This document shows positions 41,631 through 49,523 of a DNA stretch of 63,854 bases, one piece after another; position 1 is the first letter of the stretch; every line of letters begins with the position of its first letter. The DNA comes from Oscillospiraceae bacterium. GTDB taxonomy: Bacteria > Bacillota > Clostridia > Oscillospirales > Oscillospiraceae. The notes under the pieces were generated by a model that worked only from the letters and a program-made list of their open reading frames with translations, was not told the origin of the DNA and searched no databases. The position numbers were made by a program, and so were the translations under genes. The stretch is from NCBI GenBank assembly GCA_015067925.1, contig SVLN01000004.1, forward strand, positions 1 through 63,854, read 5' to 3'.

Positions 41631-42398
41631 TCAGTGTTTCTGCTGTTTGAGCCAGATTCTCATCACCAGCCGGTGGGGCAGCAGCTTCACCAGCAGCGTC
41701 TGGCCCCAGACGGGCAAGCCAGGGATGCACAGATCCTTTTTGGTACGGTACATGGCACACAGGGCCTTTTTGACCACAAAGTCTGCCGAGTAGACCTTAT
41801 TAAAATAGGTCACCGCGTCGTTACCCGGGGTCATGGCCCGGTCAAAGAACTCGGTCTGTACCCAGCCCGGAGAAACCGCCAGGACGCGGATGCCCTGCTT
41901 TTTCAGTTCTGCGTTCAGGGCCCGGGAATAGCTGAGCACATAGGCCTTTGTGGCGCCATAGACTGCCAGATAAGGCACCGGCTGGAAGGCAGACAGCGAA
42001 TCCAGCTGCAGGACCTTGTCCCCGGCGTGCAGGTAAGGAAGGCTTAAGTTGGTGACGGCCGTCAGGGCCTTGGCGTTTAAGTCGATCATGCCCAGCTGAT
42101 CGGGCAGGGAAAGCTCATCCACCCGGCCGAATTTTCCGTAGCCGGCGCAGTTGATCAGAAGGCCGATCTGGGGCTGCTCCGCCTCCAACAGAGCGCAGTA
42201 GGTTTCAAAGGATTCCTCCCTGCTAAGGTCCAGGCTCACGGCCCGCACCGGGAAGGGACACTCCTTTTGCAATTCCAAGAGGCGCTCCGCCCGGCGGGCG
42301 ATGACCCAGACCTCGTCAAAACGCTCATATTCCGCAATTTGGCGCACAAATTCCCGGCCCATGCCGGAGCTGGCGCCGGTGATGACTGCAATACGCAT
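41631..42398 (-). CDS. Short-chain dehydrogenase/reductase (SDR)
   Basis: This 255-aa protein has a classical SDR layout: TGASSGMG nucleotide-binding loop, INCAGYG, catalytic Ser in LDSLSAFQPVPYL, and YGATK (YXXXK). PGWVQTEF follows. The C-terminus is hydrophobic and basic (LLVKLLPHRLVMRIWLKQQ), suggesting membrane attachment as in the DltE/YqjQ-like group. The substrate is unknown. The start at 42398 follows GAGAGGTGG; the extension to 42458 lacks a ribosome site. Confidence 0.9.
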   Translation of the reverse strand: MRIAVITGASSGMGREFVRQIAEYERFDEVWVIARRAERLLELQKECPFPVRAVSLDLSREESFETYCALLEAEQPQIGLLINCAGYGKFGRVDELSLPDQLGMIDLNAKALTAVTNLSLPYLHAGDKVLQLDSLSAFQPVPYLAVYGATKAYVLSYSRALNAELKKQGIRVLAVSPGWVQTEFFDRAMTPGNDAVTYFNKVYSADFVVKKALCAMYRTKKDLCIPGLPVWGQTLLVKLLPHRLVMRIWLKQQKH

Positions 42399-42499
42399 AG
42401 CTTTTCCACCTCTCGGAGCTTTTTCTTCAATATAGCCAAAAGCTGCCGCCGTTGTCAACGAAAAACCCGTCTTTTTGCAAAATTAACATTTACAAACTA

Positions 42500-42528
42500 T
42501 TCACAAACCATTCAAAATGTGATAATCT
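42500..42528 (+). promoter_or_regulatory. Promoter of the Gld-like ABC operon
   Basis: TTCACA (42500-42505), a 17-base spacer and TAATCT (42523-42528). A TATAAT (42548-42553) also lies nearby but has no matching -35. Confidence 0.5.
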
Positions 42529-42614
42529 AAGGTGTGCCTTGTTTTTCTATAATGGTATGCGTAAGACCCCCTGAAATCAAGGCAATGAGCCAAAAGCAAA
42601 GGAGGAGAGGTATC

Positions 42615-43592
42615 TTGATCGAAGTCAAGAATCTCACAAAACAGTACGGCGATCACATCGCGGTCGACAACCTGTCTTTCACCATCGAGAAAGGCCGGAT
42701 CTACGGCTTCCTGGGCCCCAACGGCGCCGGCAAGTCCACGACCATGAATATCGTCACCGGCTGCCTGGCCGCCACGTCCGGCTCGGTCAGCATCAACGGC
42801 TATGACATTTACCAGCACCCCGCAGAGGCAAAGCGCTGCATCGGCTTCCTGCCGGAGCTGCCGCCCGTCTATCTGGACATGACCCCGCGGGAGTACTTAA
42901 AATTTGTTGGCGAAGTGAAGGGCGTCAAGAAGGCTGATATGCCCCAGGAAGTGCAGAGAGCCATGGAGCTCACCGGCATCGTGGAAATGCAGAACCGCCT
43001 GATCCGCCATCTGTCCAAGGGCTACCGTCAGCGCGTGGGCATCGCCCAGGCCATCATCGGTTCGCCCGAGGTCATCATCCTGGACGAGCCCACCGTCGGT
43101 CTGGATCCGCTGCAGATCATTGAGATCCGCGAGCTGATCCGCTCCCTGGGCAAGGATCACACCGTGATCCTCTCCAGCCACATTCTGTCCGAGGTCGCCG
43201 CTGTGTGCGATACGATCCTTATCATCTCCCACGGCAAGCTGGTGGCCGCCGACACCCCCGACAACCTGGCCAAGATGCTGCAGGAAAGCAACCTGCTGCA
43301 CCTTTCCATTCTGGGCACGGAAGAGAAGATCCACCCGGTGCTCTCCGCCATCGAGGGCGTGCAGAGTCTGAGCTTTATCAAAGAAGAGAACGGCACCTGC
43401 GAGGTGGACGTCACCTCCGACGCCGAGCTGGACCTGCGCGAGGCCGTGTTCTCCGCCTGCGCCGAGGCCAAACTCCCCGTCGTGAACATGCAGCTTGAGC
43501 GCATCAGCCTGGAGGACGTCTTCCTGCAGCTGACCAGCGCCGATCCCGCCGAGGCCGTGCAGGCCGCAGAAGAAGAGGAGGCAGCAGAATGA
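42615..43592 (+). CDS. ABC transporter ATP-binding protein (GldA-like)
   Basis: This 325-aa ATPase has GPNGAGKSTTMNIV (Walker A), LSKGYRQRVGIAQAI (signature) and VIILDEPTVGLDP (Walker B), and a C-terminal extension typical of ABC-2 drug/gliding-type ATPases. It starts at a TTG after GGAGGAGAGG; the earlier ATG at 42534 has no ribosome site. Its end overlaps the permease gene (ATGA). It is the first gene of a four-gene operon. Confidence 0.93.
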   Translation: MIEVKNLTKQYGDHIAVDNLSFTIEKGRIYGFLGPNGAGKSTTMNIVTGCLAATSGSVSINGYDIYQHPAEAKRCIGFLPELPPVYLDMTPREYLKFVGEVKGVKKADMPQEVQRAMELTGIVEMQNRLIRHLSKGYRQRVGIAQAIIGSPEVIILDEPTVGLDPLQIIEIRELIRSLGKDHTVILSSHILSEVAAVCDTILIISHGKLVAADTPDNLAKMLQESNLLHLSILGTEEKIHPVLSAIEGVQSLSFIKEENGTCEVDVTSDAELDLREAVFSACAEAKLPVVNMQLERISLEDVFLQLTSADPAEAVQAAEEEEAAE

Positions 43593-44470
43593 GTGCAATT
43601 TATCGGCGCGAACTGCGCTCCTATTTCAACGGCTTCATGGGTTGGCTGTTCATCGCTCTGATCACCGCCGTGTTCGGCGTGAGCGTGTTCACCCGCAACT
43701 TCATCGGCCTTTACCCCTATGTGGAGGATAACTTCTCCAGCCCCATCATGATCATCGCCGCCATTCTGGGCATTTCCGTTCTGACCATGCGCTGCGTGGC
43801 CGAGGACAAGCGCCAGAAGACCGACCAGCTTCTGTACTCCCTGCCCGTCTCCACCACCGAGATCATCCTGGGCAAGTACTTCGCGCTGGTGACCGTATTG
43901 GCCATCACCTTCGCTCTGATGCTGCCGTATCCGTTCATCCTGAACCTGTACACCACCGCCACCTCCAGCGTGAACATCTTCAGCGCCGTCTCCGGCATCC
44001 TGGGCTACTTCTTCCTGTGCTGCAGCCTGATGGCCATCGGCGTGTTCGCCTCCACCGTGACGGAAAACCAGGTCGTCTCCGCCGTTCTGAGCTTCGGCAT
44101 CATGGTGCTGTTCCTGCTCTCCTCCACCATCGCCGCCTTCATCCCCGACACCGCCTTCGCCTCCCTGTGCGCCATTGAAGCGGTTCTGGTGATTCTGGCC
44201 ATCGTGGTGGGCGTGATGACCCACAACTACTGGTTCGGCCTGATCATCGGCGTGGTGACCTGCGTGGGCACCATGGCGATGTACCTCGCCCAGCAGAGCT
44301 GGTTCGAAAGCCTGTTCCCGAAGATGCTGCGTGCCATCAGCATGTTTGACCGCTACGGCACCTTCCTGTTCCGCATCTTCGACATTACCGCGATTATTTT
44401 TGATATTTCCCTGGCTGCCCTGTTCCTGTTCTTTGCCGTGCAGTCCATGGAGAAACGGAGGTGGAGCTAA
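43589..44470 (+). CDS. ABC-2 type permease (GldF-like)
   Basis: This 293-aa protein has six membrane spans and the ABC-2 pattern: an N-terminal MSAIYRRELRSYFNGFMGWL, shown to 20 residues, then RCVAEDKRQKTDQLLYSLP after span two. It matches the gliding-motility GldF group by size and by its neighbours GldA-, GldG- and DUF4340-like. Its start overlaps the ATPase stop, and its stop overlaps the next ATG by one base. Confidence 0.92.
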   Translation: MSAIYRRELRSYFNGFMGWLFIALITAVFGVSVFTRNFIGLYPYVEDNFSSPIMIIAAILGISVLTMRCVAEDKRQKTDQLLYSLPVSTTEIILGKYFALVTVLAITFALMLPYPFILNLYTTATSSVNIFSAVSGILGYFFLCCSLMAIGVFASTVTENQVVSAVLSFGIMVLFLLSSTIAAFIPDTAFASLCAIEAVLVILAIVVGVMTHNYWFGLIIGVVTCVGTMAMYLAQQSWFESLFPKMLRAISMFDRYGTFLFRIFDITAIIFDISLAALFLFFAVQSMEKRRWS

Positions 44471-45942
44471 TGAGCACCAAACCCAACAAACCTGCCCAGG
44501 AGCCCACTCTGAAAGAACAATTCACCTCCCGCGCCTTCCGCGCAGGCTCCTACAGCGTGATCATTTCCGTGCTGGCCATCGCCGTGGTGATCGTGCTGAA
44601 CCTCATCATCTCCGGTCTTCCCGAGAGCGTCACCAACGTGGACCTCACCGATGCCGATGTTCTGGCCCTGAGCGAGCAGACCAAGCAGATGCTCGACGAG
44701 CTGGACGAGGACGTGACCGTCTACCTGCTGCTGGAGGACGACGGCAACGAGGACGAGTACATCCACGAGCTGCTCAAGCGCTACAGCGACCTGTCCAAGC
44801 ACTTCCGCTTTGAGACCGTCAACATCGTACTCTATCCCAACTTTGTCAGCCGCTACACCGACCAGACGCTGTACGAGAACAGCATGATTATTGTCTCAGA
44901 CAAGCGCCACACCGTCATTGACTTCTTTGAAGTGTACCAGTACACCTTCGAGGATGGCTCTTCCGAAGAGAATCTGCAGGTTCAGGACGTGCGCTTCTTC
45001 GGTGAGGAAAAGCTCACCAACGCCCTGGACTTTGTCACCACCGACATTCTTCCCGTGGTCTATAACCTGACCGGCCACGGCGAGGGTTCCTTCTCCACCC
45101 TGCTGCAGGAGCTCGTTGCCCTGGACAACATGACCCTTCTCGACCTGAGCCTGATGCAATCTGACGGCGTGCCCGCCGACTGCGACTGCCTGATCATCAA
45201 CACGCCCAGCGTGGACATCGCCGACGACGAGAAGGAAATGATCCTGGATTATCTGGAATCCGGCGGCTCCCTGCTGCTGGTCTCCGACTACACCAAGACC
45301 GGCTTTGCCAACCTCAACGAGATCATGGACTACTACGGCATGTATTCCGGTGACACCGTCATCCTGGAGGGCAACAGCAACCACTACTACTCCTCCCGCA
45401 ACATGATCCTGCCCAACATCGGCGAGCATGATGTCACCTCCGCCATCCGCAGAGGCGGTTATTTCGTCATGACCCCCGTCAGCATGCCCATCTTCGAGAA
45501 GGCCAACCACCGTGAAAGCCTGACCATCACCCCGCTGCTGGAATCCACCAAGGAATCCTACATCAAGGCTGACTTCGACAACCGCACCACCGACGAAAAG
45601 GAATCCGGCGACAAGATGGGTCCCTTCTCCATCGCTGTGGCTGCCGAGGACCTGCATGGCGACAAGGCCACCCAGCTGGTCTGGATCGGCACCAGCTTCA
45701 TCCTGGACGACACCATCAACACCGCCGTTTCCGGCACCAACAACGACTTCATCCTGGGCTGCCTGGGTTGGATGACCGGCTCCGAGAGCGCCATCTCTAT
45801 CCACTCCAAGAGCGTTGTGTATGAAGAGCTGAACGTGCCCTCCGGCGCTGCCAACTTCTGGTTCGTGGTCTTCACCGTGATCATCCCCGTGGTCCTGCTG
45901 ACCAGCGGCGGCGTGATCCTGTATCGCCGGAGGAAGCGCTGA
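44470..45942 (+). CDS. GldG-like ABC transporter auxiliary protein
   Basis: This 490-aa protein has one N-terminal and one C-terminal membrane span (YSVIISVLAIAVVIVLNLII and FVVFTVIIPVVLLTSGG). The long outer domain is of the ABC-type uncharacterised auxiliary family: SEQTKQMLDELDEDVTVYLL, then VVYNLTGHGEGSFS and DYLESGGSLLLVSDYTK, a carbohydrate-hydrolase-like Rossmann fold. In GldG these domains sit outside and work with GldA/GldF. The start follows GGAGGTGGAG. Confidence 0.9.
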   Translation: MSTKPNKPAQEPTLKEQFTSRAFRAGSYSVIISVLAIAVVIVLNLIISGLPESVTNVDLTDADVLALSEQTKQMLDELDEDVTVYLLLEDDGNEDEYIHELLKRYSDLSKHFRFETVNIVLYPNFVSRYTDQTLYENSMIIVSDKRHTVIDFFEVYQYTFEDGSSEENLQVQDVRFFGEEKLTNALDFVTTDILPVVYNLTGHGEGSFSTLLQELVALDNMTLLDLSLMQSDGVPADCDCLIINTPSVDIADDEKEMILDYLESGGSLLLVSDYTKTGFANLNEIMDYYGMYSGDTVILEGNSNHYYSSRNMILPNIGEHDVTSAIRRGGYFVMTPVSMPIFEKANHRESLTITPLLESTKESYIKADFDNRTTDEKESGDKMGPFSIAVAAEDLHGDKATQLVWIGTSFILDDTINTAVSGTNNDFILGCLGWMTGSESAISIHSKSVVYEELNVPSGAANFWFVVFTVIIPVVLLTSGGVILYRRRKR

Positions 45943-47414
45943 TGAAAAAACGCACAGTCATCTGGCTGCTCTGTGTGATGGTGGTTCTGATTGCGGTGTA
46001 TGCCCTGGTGCTCAACTGGGGCGCCATCAAGGACCGCTTCTTCCCGGAAGAGCTTAAGCCTTACGAGGGCGACGGCACCGTGGAAATCATCCCCATTGAA
46101 TCCAACGATTGCGTCACCCGCCTGAGCTGGACCCTGGACGGCAAGGAGTATTCCATCTTCCGCAACGCGGACGGCGACTTCGTCAGCGATGACGACAGCC
46201 TGGAGTTTGATCAGGAGCTGGTCAGCCAGGAGCTGATCTCCTCCCTGACTGACTTCCGCGCCAGCCACGTGCTCACCGATGTGAATCCCGCCGACTACGG
46301 TCTGGACGAGCCCTGGCTCACCTTCACTGTTTATGACTGCGGCCCCGATGCTAAGCATCCTCTGCCCGGCGACGGCAACGTGAACACCTTCTACGTGGGC
46401 ATGTTCAATTCCGTCACCGAGACCTATTACGCCACCCTGGATCACGAGACCGTCTATCTGCTGCAGAGCAAGCTGCCCGACCGTTTCGGTCCCTATCAGG
46501 ACTTCCTGGTGAAGGAATATGCCCCCGAGGGCTCCATCCCCACCTTTATCAGTGTGGAGTATGACGGCCAGGTCCACGACTATACCTATCCCGAGAACGA
46601 GGCCGAAGGCTTCTACTCCACCGTCTTTGGCTGGTACGAAACCATGGAGGACGGCTCCATTCAGCCCATCAACGTGGATCTTCTTAGCAACCTTTATGAC
46701 CTGTTCTCCGAGGAAAAGTGGGCATCCAACGTTGAGACCGATCCGGAGGACCTTTCCATTTACGGTCTGGATGAGCCGCTCTTCCGCGTGACCTTCCAGT
46801 ACTACTACTCCAAGGCCACAACCGACGAGAGCGGCCTGCCCTCGGCAGAAACCGTCTACGACGAATACGTCCTGCTCATTGGCGATGCCTCCGACGAGAC
46901 CCATCACTACGCCATGAAGGAAGGCACCCACGTGGTCCGCACCCTGGCCGACAAGGACATCAGCGACCTGCTGAACTATGACCCCGAGAGCTTGTACATG
47001 CACTATGCCGTGGTTCCCGAATGGCAGTCCATCCGCGCCATGGATATCACCCTGCCCGATGGCACCACCTGCCTGTGTGAGGCCCGCCCCAGCGAGGACG
47101 GCAAGAGCTTCACCTACTATGTGCAGGGCGTCGAGGTGGAGAAGGAAGACGTGCGAAATGTGTTCCTGAGCCTGTACAACCCCGGCATCGACGGCATCGA
47201 CCCCGAAGCCAACCGCTCCATCGAGGACGCGGCAATCAAGGTGCACTTCTCCCGCGAGCGCGCCAACTACAACGAGATGGATCTTTACCTGATCCCCTAC
47301 AGCTCTGCATTGTATGTGGTGGACTTCGCCGGTCAGCAGCAGTACCTGATCTCCAAGCGCGTGGTAGACGGCATCATTGAGGCCGTCAACGAGGCGCTGG
47401 CATTGGTTCAATAA
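45942..47414 (+). CDS. DUF4340 domain protein
   Basis: This 490-aa protein has an N-terminal membrane anchor (VIWLLCVMVVLIAVYALVL) and an all-outside DUF4340 region with repeats of the type PADYGLDEPWLTFTVYD and LSIYGLDEPLFRVTFQY. DUF4340 is regularly encoded after GldG-like proteins. Its role is unknown; it may act as the extracellular partner of the ABC complex. Its ATG overlaps the GldG stop by one base. Confidence 0.9.
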   Translation: MKKRTVIWLLCVMVVLIAVYALVLNWGAIKDRFFPEELKPYEGDGTVEIIPIESNDCVTRLSWTLDGKEYSIFRNADGDFVSDDDSLEFDQELVSQELISSLTDFRASHVLTDVNPADYGLDEPWLTFTVYDCGPDAKHPLPGDGNVNTFYVGMFNSVTETYYATLDHETVYLLQSKLPDRFGPYQDFLVKEYAPEGSIPTFISVEYDGQVHDYTYPENEAEGFYSTVFGWYETMEDGSIQPINVDLLSNLYDLFSEEKWASNVETDPEDLSIYGLDEPLFRVTFQYYYSKATTDESGLPSAETVYDEYVLLIGDASDETHHYAMKEGTHVVRTLADKDISDLLNYDPESLYMHYAVVPEWQSIRAMDITLPDGTTCLCEARPSEDGKSFTYYVQGVEVEKEDVRNVFLSLYNPGIDGIDPEANRSIEDAAIKVHFSRERANYNEMDLYLIPYSSALYVVDFAGQQQYLISKRVVDGIIEAVNEALALVQ

Positions 47415-47420
47415 AACACG

Positions 47421-47447
47421 AAAGGCCGCCCTTTGGGCGGCCTTTTT
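47421..47447 (+). terminator. Intrinsic terminator of the Gld-like operon
   Basis: An 11-bp stem AAAGGCCGCCC/GGGCGGCCTTT (47421-47431, 47435-47445) with loop TTT. Confidence 0.92.
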
Positions 47448-47456
47448 GATTGCTTT

Positions 47457-47521
47457 CGGGTCGAAAAAGAATTTTCGACCCGCCGTGCGGTGATCAAAAC
47501 TTTTTCAAATGTCTTGATCAC
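47457..47521. repeat. Two further inverted repeats in the gap before mnmA
   Basis: CGGGTCGAAAA/TTTTCGACCCG (47457-47467, 47472-47482) is followed by GGTGATCAA/TTGATCACC (47489-47497, 47513-47521), and a G5/C5 hairpin lies near 47540-47556. None of these encodes protein. They are not followed by clean T-runs, so they are repeats or operators rather than clear terminators. Confidence 0.6.
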
Positions 47522-47655
47522 CTGTTTGATCATACGCGAAGGGGGCGCTTTGCCCCCTTCTCCCTTCCCCCGCTGCTCTCGCGCTGAAGCCTTAAGCGCA
47601 GCTTTTAGATTGCATTTTTACCTTAAAAATGCTACCATAAGTGTGGAGTGATACC

Positions 47656-48681
47656 ATGAAGAAGATTTTAGCCGCCATGTCCGGCGGCGTGGACAGCGCC
47701 GCTACAGCCATTTTGCTGAAAAAACAAGGTTATCTCACCACGGGCGGCACCATGTGCCTGCGTCCGGGCGCGGAGGCCGAGATCGCCGACGCCAAAAGCG
47801 CCTGCGATCAGCTGGGCCTTGCCTTTTACCGCTTTGATTTGCAGCCGGAGTTCAACCGGCTGGTCATCGACGCCTTCCAGGCGGACTATCAGGCGGGCCG
47901 GACCCCCAACCCCTGCATCGTCTGCAACGAGAAAATGAAGTTCGGCCTGTTCCTGGACAAGGCCCTGGAACTGGGCTTCGACGGCATCGCCACGGGCCAC
48001 TACGCCCGCATTGAGGCGCAGGGCGGACGCTTTCTCTTAAAAACCGCTGCGGATTTGGGCCGCGATCAGAGTTACTTCCTCTACAGGCTTTCCCAGGCCC
48101 AGCTCAGCCGCACCCTCTTCCCCCTGGGCTGCTACACCAAGGACGAGGCCCGGGCTCTGTGCCGGGAAGCGGAATTGCAACTGAGCGCCAAAAAGGACAG
48201 CCAGGACATCTGCTTCGTCCCCGACGGGGACTATATGGCCGTGCTGAAGGCCAGGGGCCTTGTGCCCCAGATGGGCGATTTCATCCACGCCGGTCAGCGC
48301 GTGGCGCCCCACGAAGGCCTGGAGGCCTACACCATCGGTCAGCGCCGCGGCCTGGGCTATGCCGCGGGCGAGCGCGTTTACGTCACAGGAAAAGTTGGAA
48401 CTGACGTGATTCTGGGCGAAAATGCCGAACTTTTCTCCACCACAGTCTTTGTGGAAAACCTGAACTATATCGCCTTTGACGCGCCGGGCGCGCCCTTTGA
48501 GGCCGAGTGCAAGCTGCGCAGCGGTCCGAAGCGGAGCCTGTGCACCGTCACCCCCACTGCGAAGGGAGCCACGCTCACCTTCCGCGAGCCCCAGCGAGCC
48601 GTCACCCCCGGCCAGAGCGCCGTTTTTTATGATGGTGACACCGTCCTCGGCGGCGGCGTGATCGTCGGCTGCGAGCGCTGA
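47656..48681 (+). CDS. mnmA: tRNA-specific 2-thiouridylase MnmA
   Basis: This 341-aa enzyme has AAMSGGVDSAATAILL (PP-loop for ATP), RTPNPCIVCNEKMKFG with the catalytic Cys, and SQDICFVPDGDY with the second catalytic Cys. The C-terminal beta domain has YTIGQRRGLGYAAGERVYV. It thiolates U34 of Glu, Gln and Lys tRNAs. The ATG at 47656 follows GTGGAGTG. Confidence 0.95.
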   Translation: MKKILAAMSGGVDSAATAILLKKQGYLTTGGTMCLRPGAEAEIADAKSACDQLGLAFYRFDLQPEFNRLVIDAFQADYQAGRTPNPCIVCNEKMKFGLFLDKALELGFDGIATGHYARIEAQGGRFLLKTAADLGRDQSYFLYRLSQAQLSRTLFPLGCYTKDEARALCREAELQLSAKKDSQDICFVPDGDYMAVLKARGLVPQMGDFIHAGQRVAPHEGLEAYTIGQRRGLGYAAGERVYVTGKVGTDVILGENAELFSTTVFVENLNYIAFDAPGAPFEAECKLRSGPKRSLCTVTPTAKGATLTFREPQRAVTPGQSAVFYDGDTVLGGGVIVGCER

Positions 48682-48713
48682 GCGCGCAACAAACCAGGAA
48701 AGAAGGAGCTACT

Positions 48714-49442
48714 ATGTCTGAACTGAAGGTTGTTGTCCTTGCCGCCGGCAAGGGATCAAGAATGAACTCGGAGGCCGCCCATCTGCCCAAGGTCATGCGT
48801 CTGGCCAAGGGCCAGCCGCTGCTGCACTACGTGCTTAAGGCCCTGGATTTCATCCCGAAGGAAAACACCGTGCTGGTCACCGGCTTCATGGCCGAGACCG
48901 TGCAGGCCGCCTTCCCGGACTACCCCGCCGTGCTGCAGAGTCCGCAGCTGGGCACCGGCCACGCTGTGCAGTGCGCCCGGGAGCATCTGGAAGGCTTCGA
49001 CGGCACCGTGCTGATCGCCTACGGCGACATGCCCCTTTTGAAAAAGGAGACTTACCAGGCCTTCATCGCCGACCACAAGGAGTCCGGCGCCGCATGCACC
49101 CTGCTCTCCGGCACCTGCGAGTGGGATCTGCCCTACGGCCGCGTCATCAAGGACGAGAACGGCACGTTCTGCGGCGTGGTGGAGGATCGGGATTGCACCC
49201 CTGAGCAGAAGAAGATCAAAGAGCTGAACATGGGCCTTTACTGCTTTGAGTGCAACGCCCTGCTGCCGGCTCTTTCCAAGCTGCAGAACAACAACGCCCA
49301 GAAGGAGTACTACCTGACAGATCTGCCCCTGCTGATTCAGCTCGCCGGCGGCGAGGTGAAAGTCTACTCTGCCGAACTCAATGAGCAGATCATCGGCGTG
49401 AACACCCCGGAGCAGTTGGCAATTGTGGAATCATATGTGTAA
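48714..49442 (+). CDS. GlmU-like uridyltransferase domain protein, no acetyltransferase half
   Basis: This 242-aa nucleotidyltransferase has LAAGKGSRMNSEAAHLPKVM, then QLGTGHAVQCA, YGDMPLLKKETY and NNAQKEYYLTDLP, all typical of the N-terminal UDP-GlcNAc pyrophosphorylase half of GlmU. The C-terminal left-handed beta-helix acetyltransferase domain is absent. Either acetylation is done elsewhere, or this is a specialised sugar nucleotidyltransferase. It follows mnmA by 32 bases with the ribosome site AGAAGGAG. Confidence 0.85.
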   Translation: MSELKVVVLAAGKGSRMNSEAAHLPKVMRLAKGQPLLHYVLKALDFIPKENTVLVTGFMAETVQAAFPDYPAVLQSPQLGTGHAVQCAREHLEGFDGTVLIAYGDMPLLKKETYQAFIADHKESGAACTLLSGTCEWDLPYGRVIKDENGTFCGVVEDRDCTPEQKKIKELNMGLYCFECNALLPALSKLQNNNAQKEYYLTDLPLLIQLAGGEVKVYSAELNEQIIGVNTPEQLAIVESYV

Positions 49443-49445
49443 AAC

Positions 49446-49520
49446 AGAAGCCGCCCTTCTTTCAAGAGGGGCGGCTTCTTGAGCAAAAAAGAACCGAACC
49501 CTTTTGGGTTCGGTTCTCTC
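49446..49520. terminator. Tandem intrinsic terminators between convergent genes
   Basis: The first hairpin is AGAAGCCGCC/GGCGGCTTCT (49446-49478, G-U tolerant middle). The second is GAACCGAACCC/GGGTTCGGTTC (49491-49501, 49506-49516) with A-rich and T-rich flanks. Confidence 0.88.
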
Positions 49521-49523
49521 TTT

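Noticed and set aside
45558-47411. 617-codon minus-strand frame opposite the DUF4340 gene
   Set aside because: It covers two real genes on the other strand, has no ribosome site and no recognisable domain; high GC keeps such frames open by chance.
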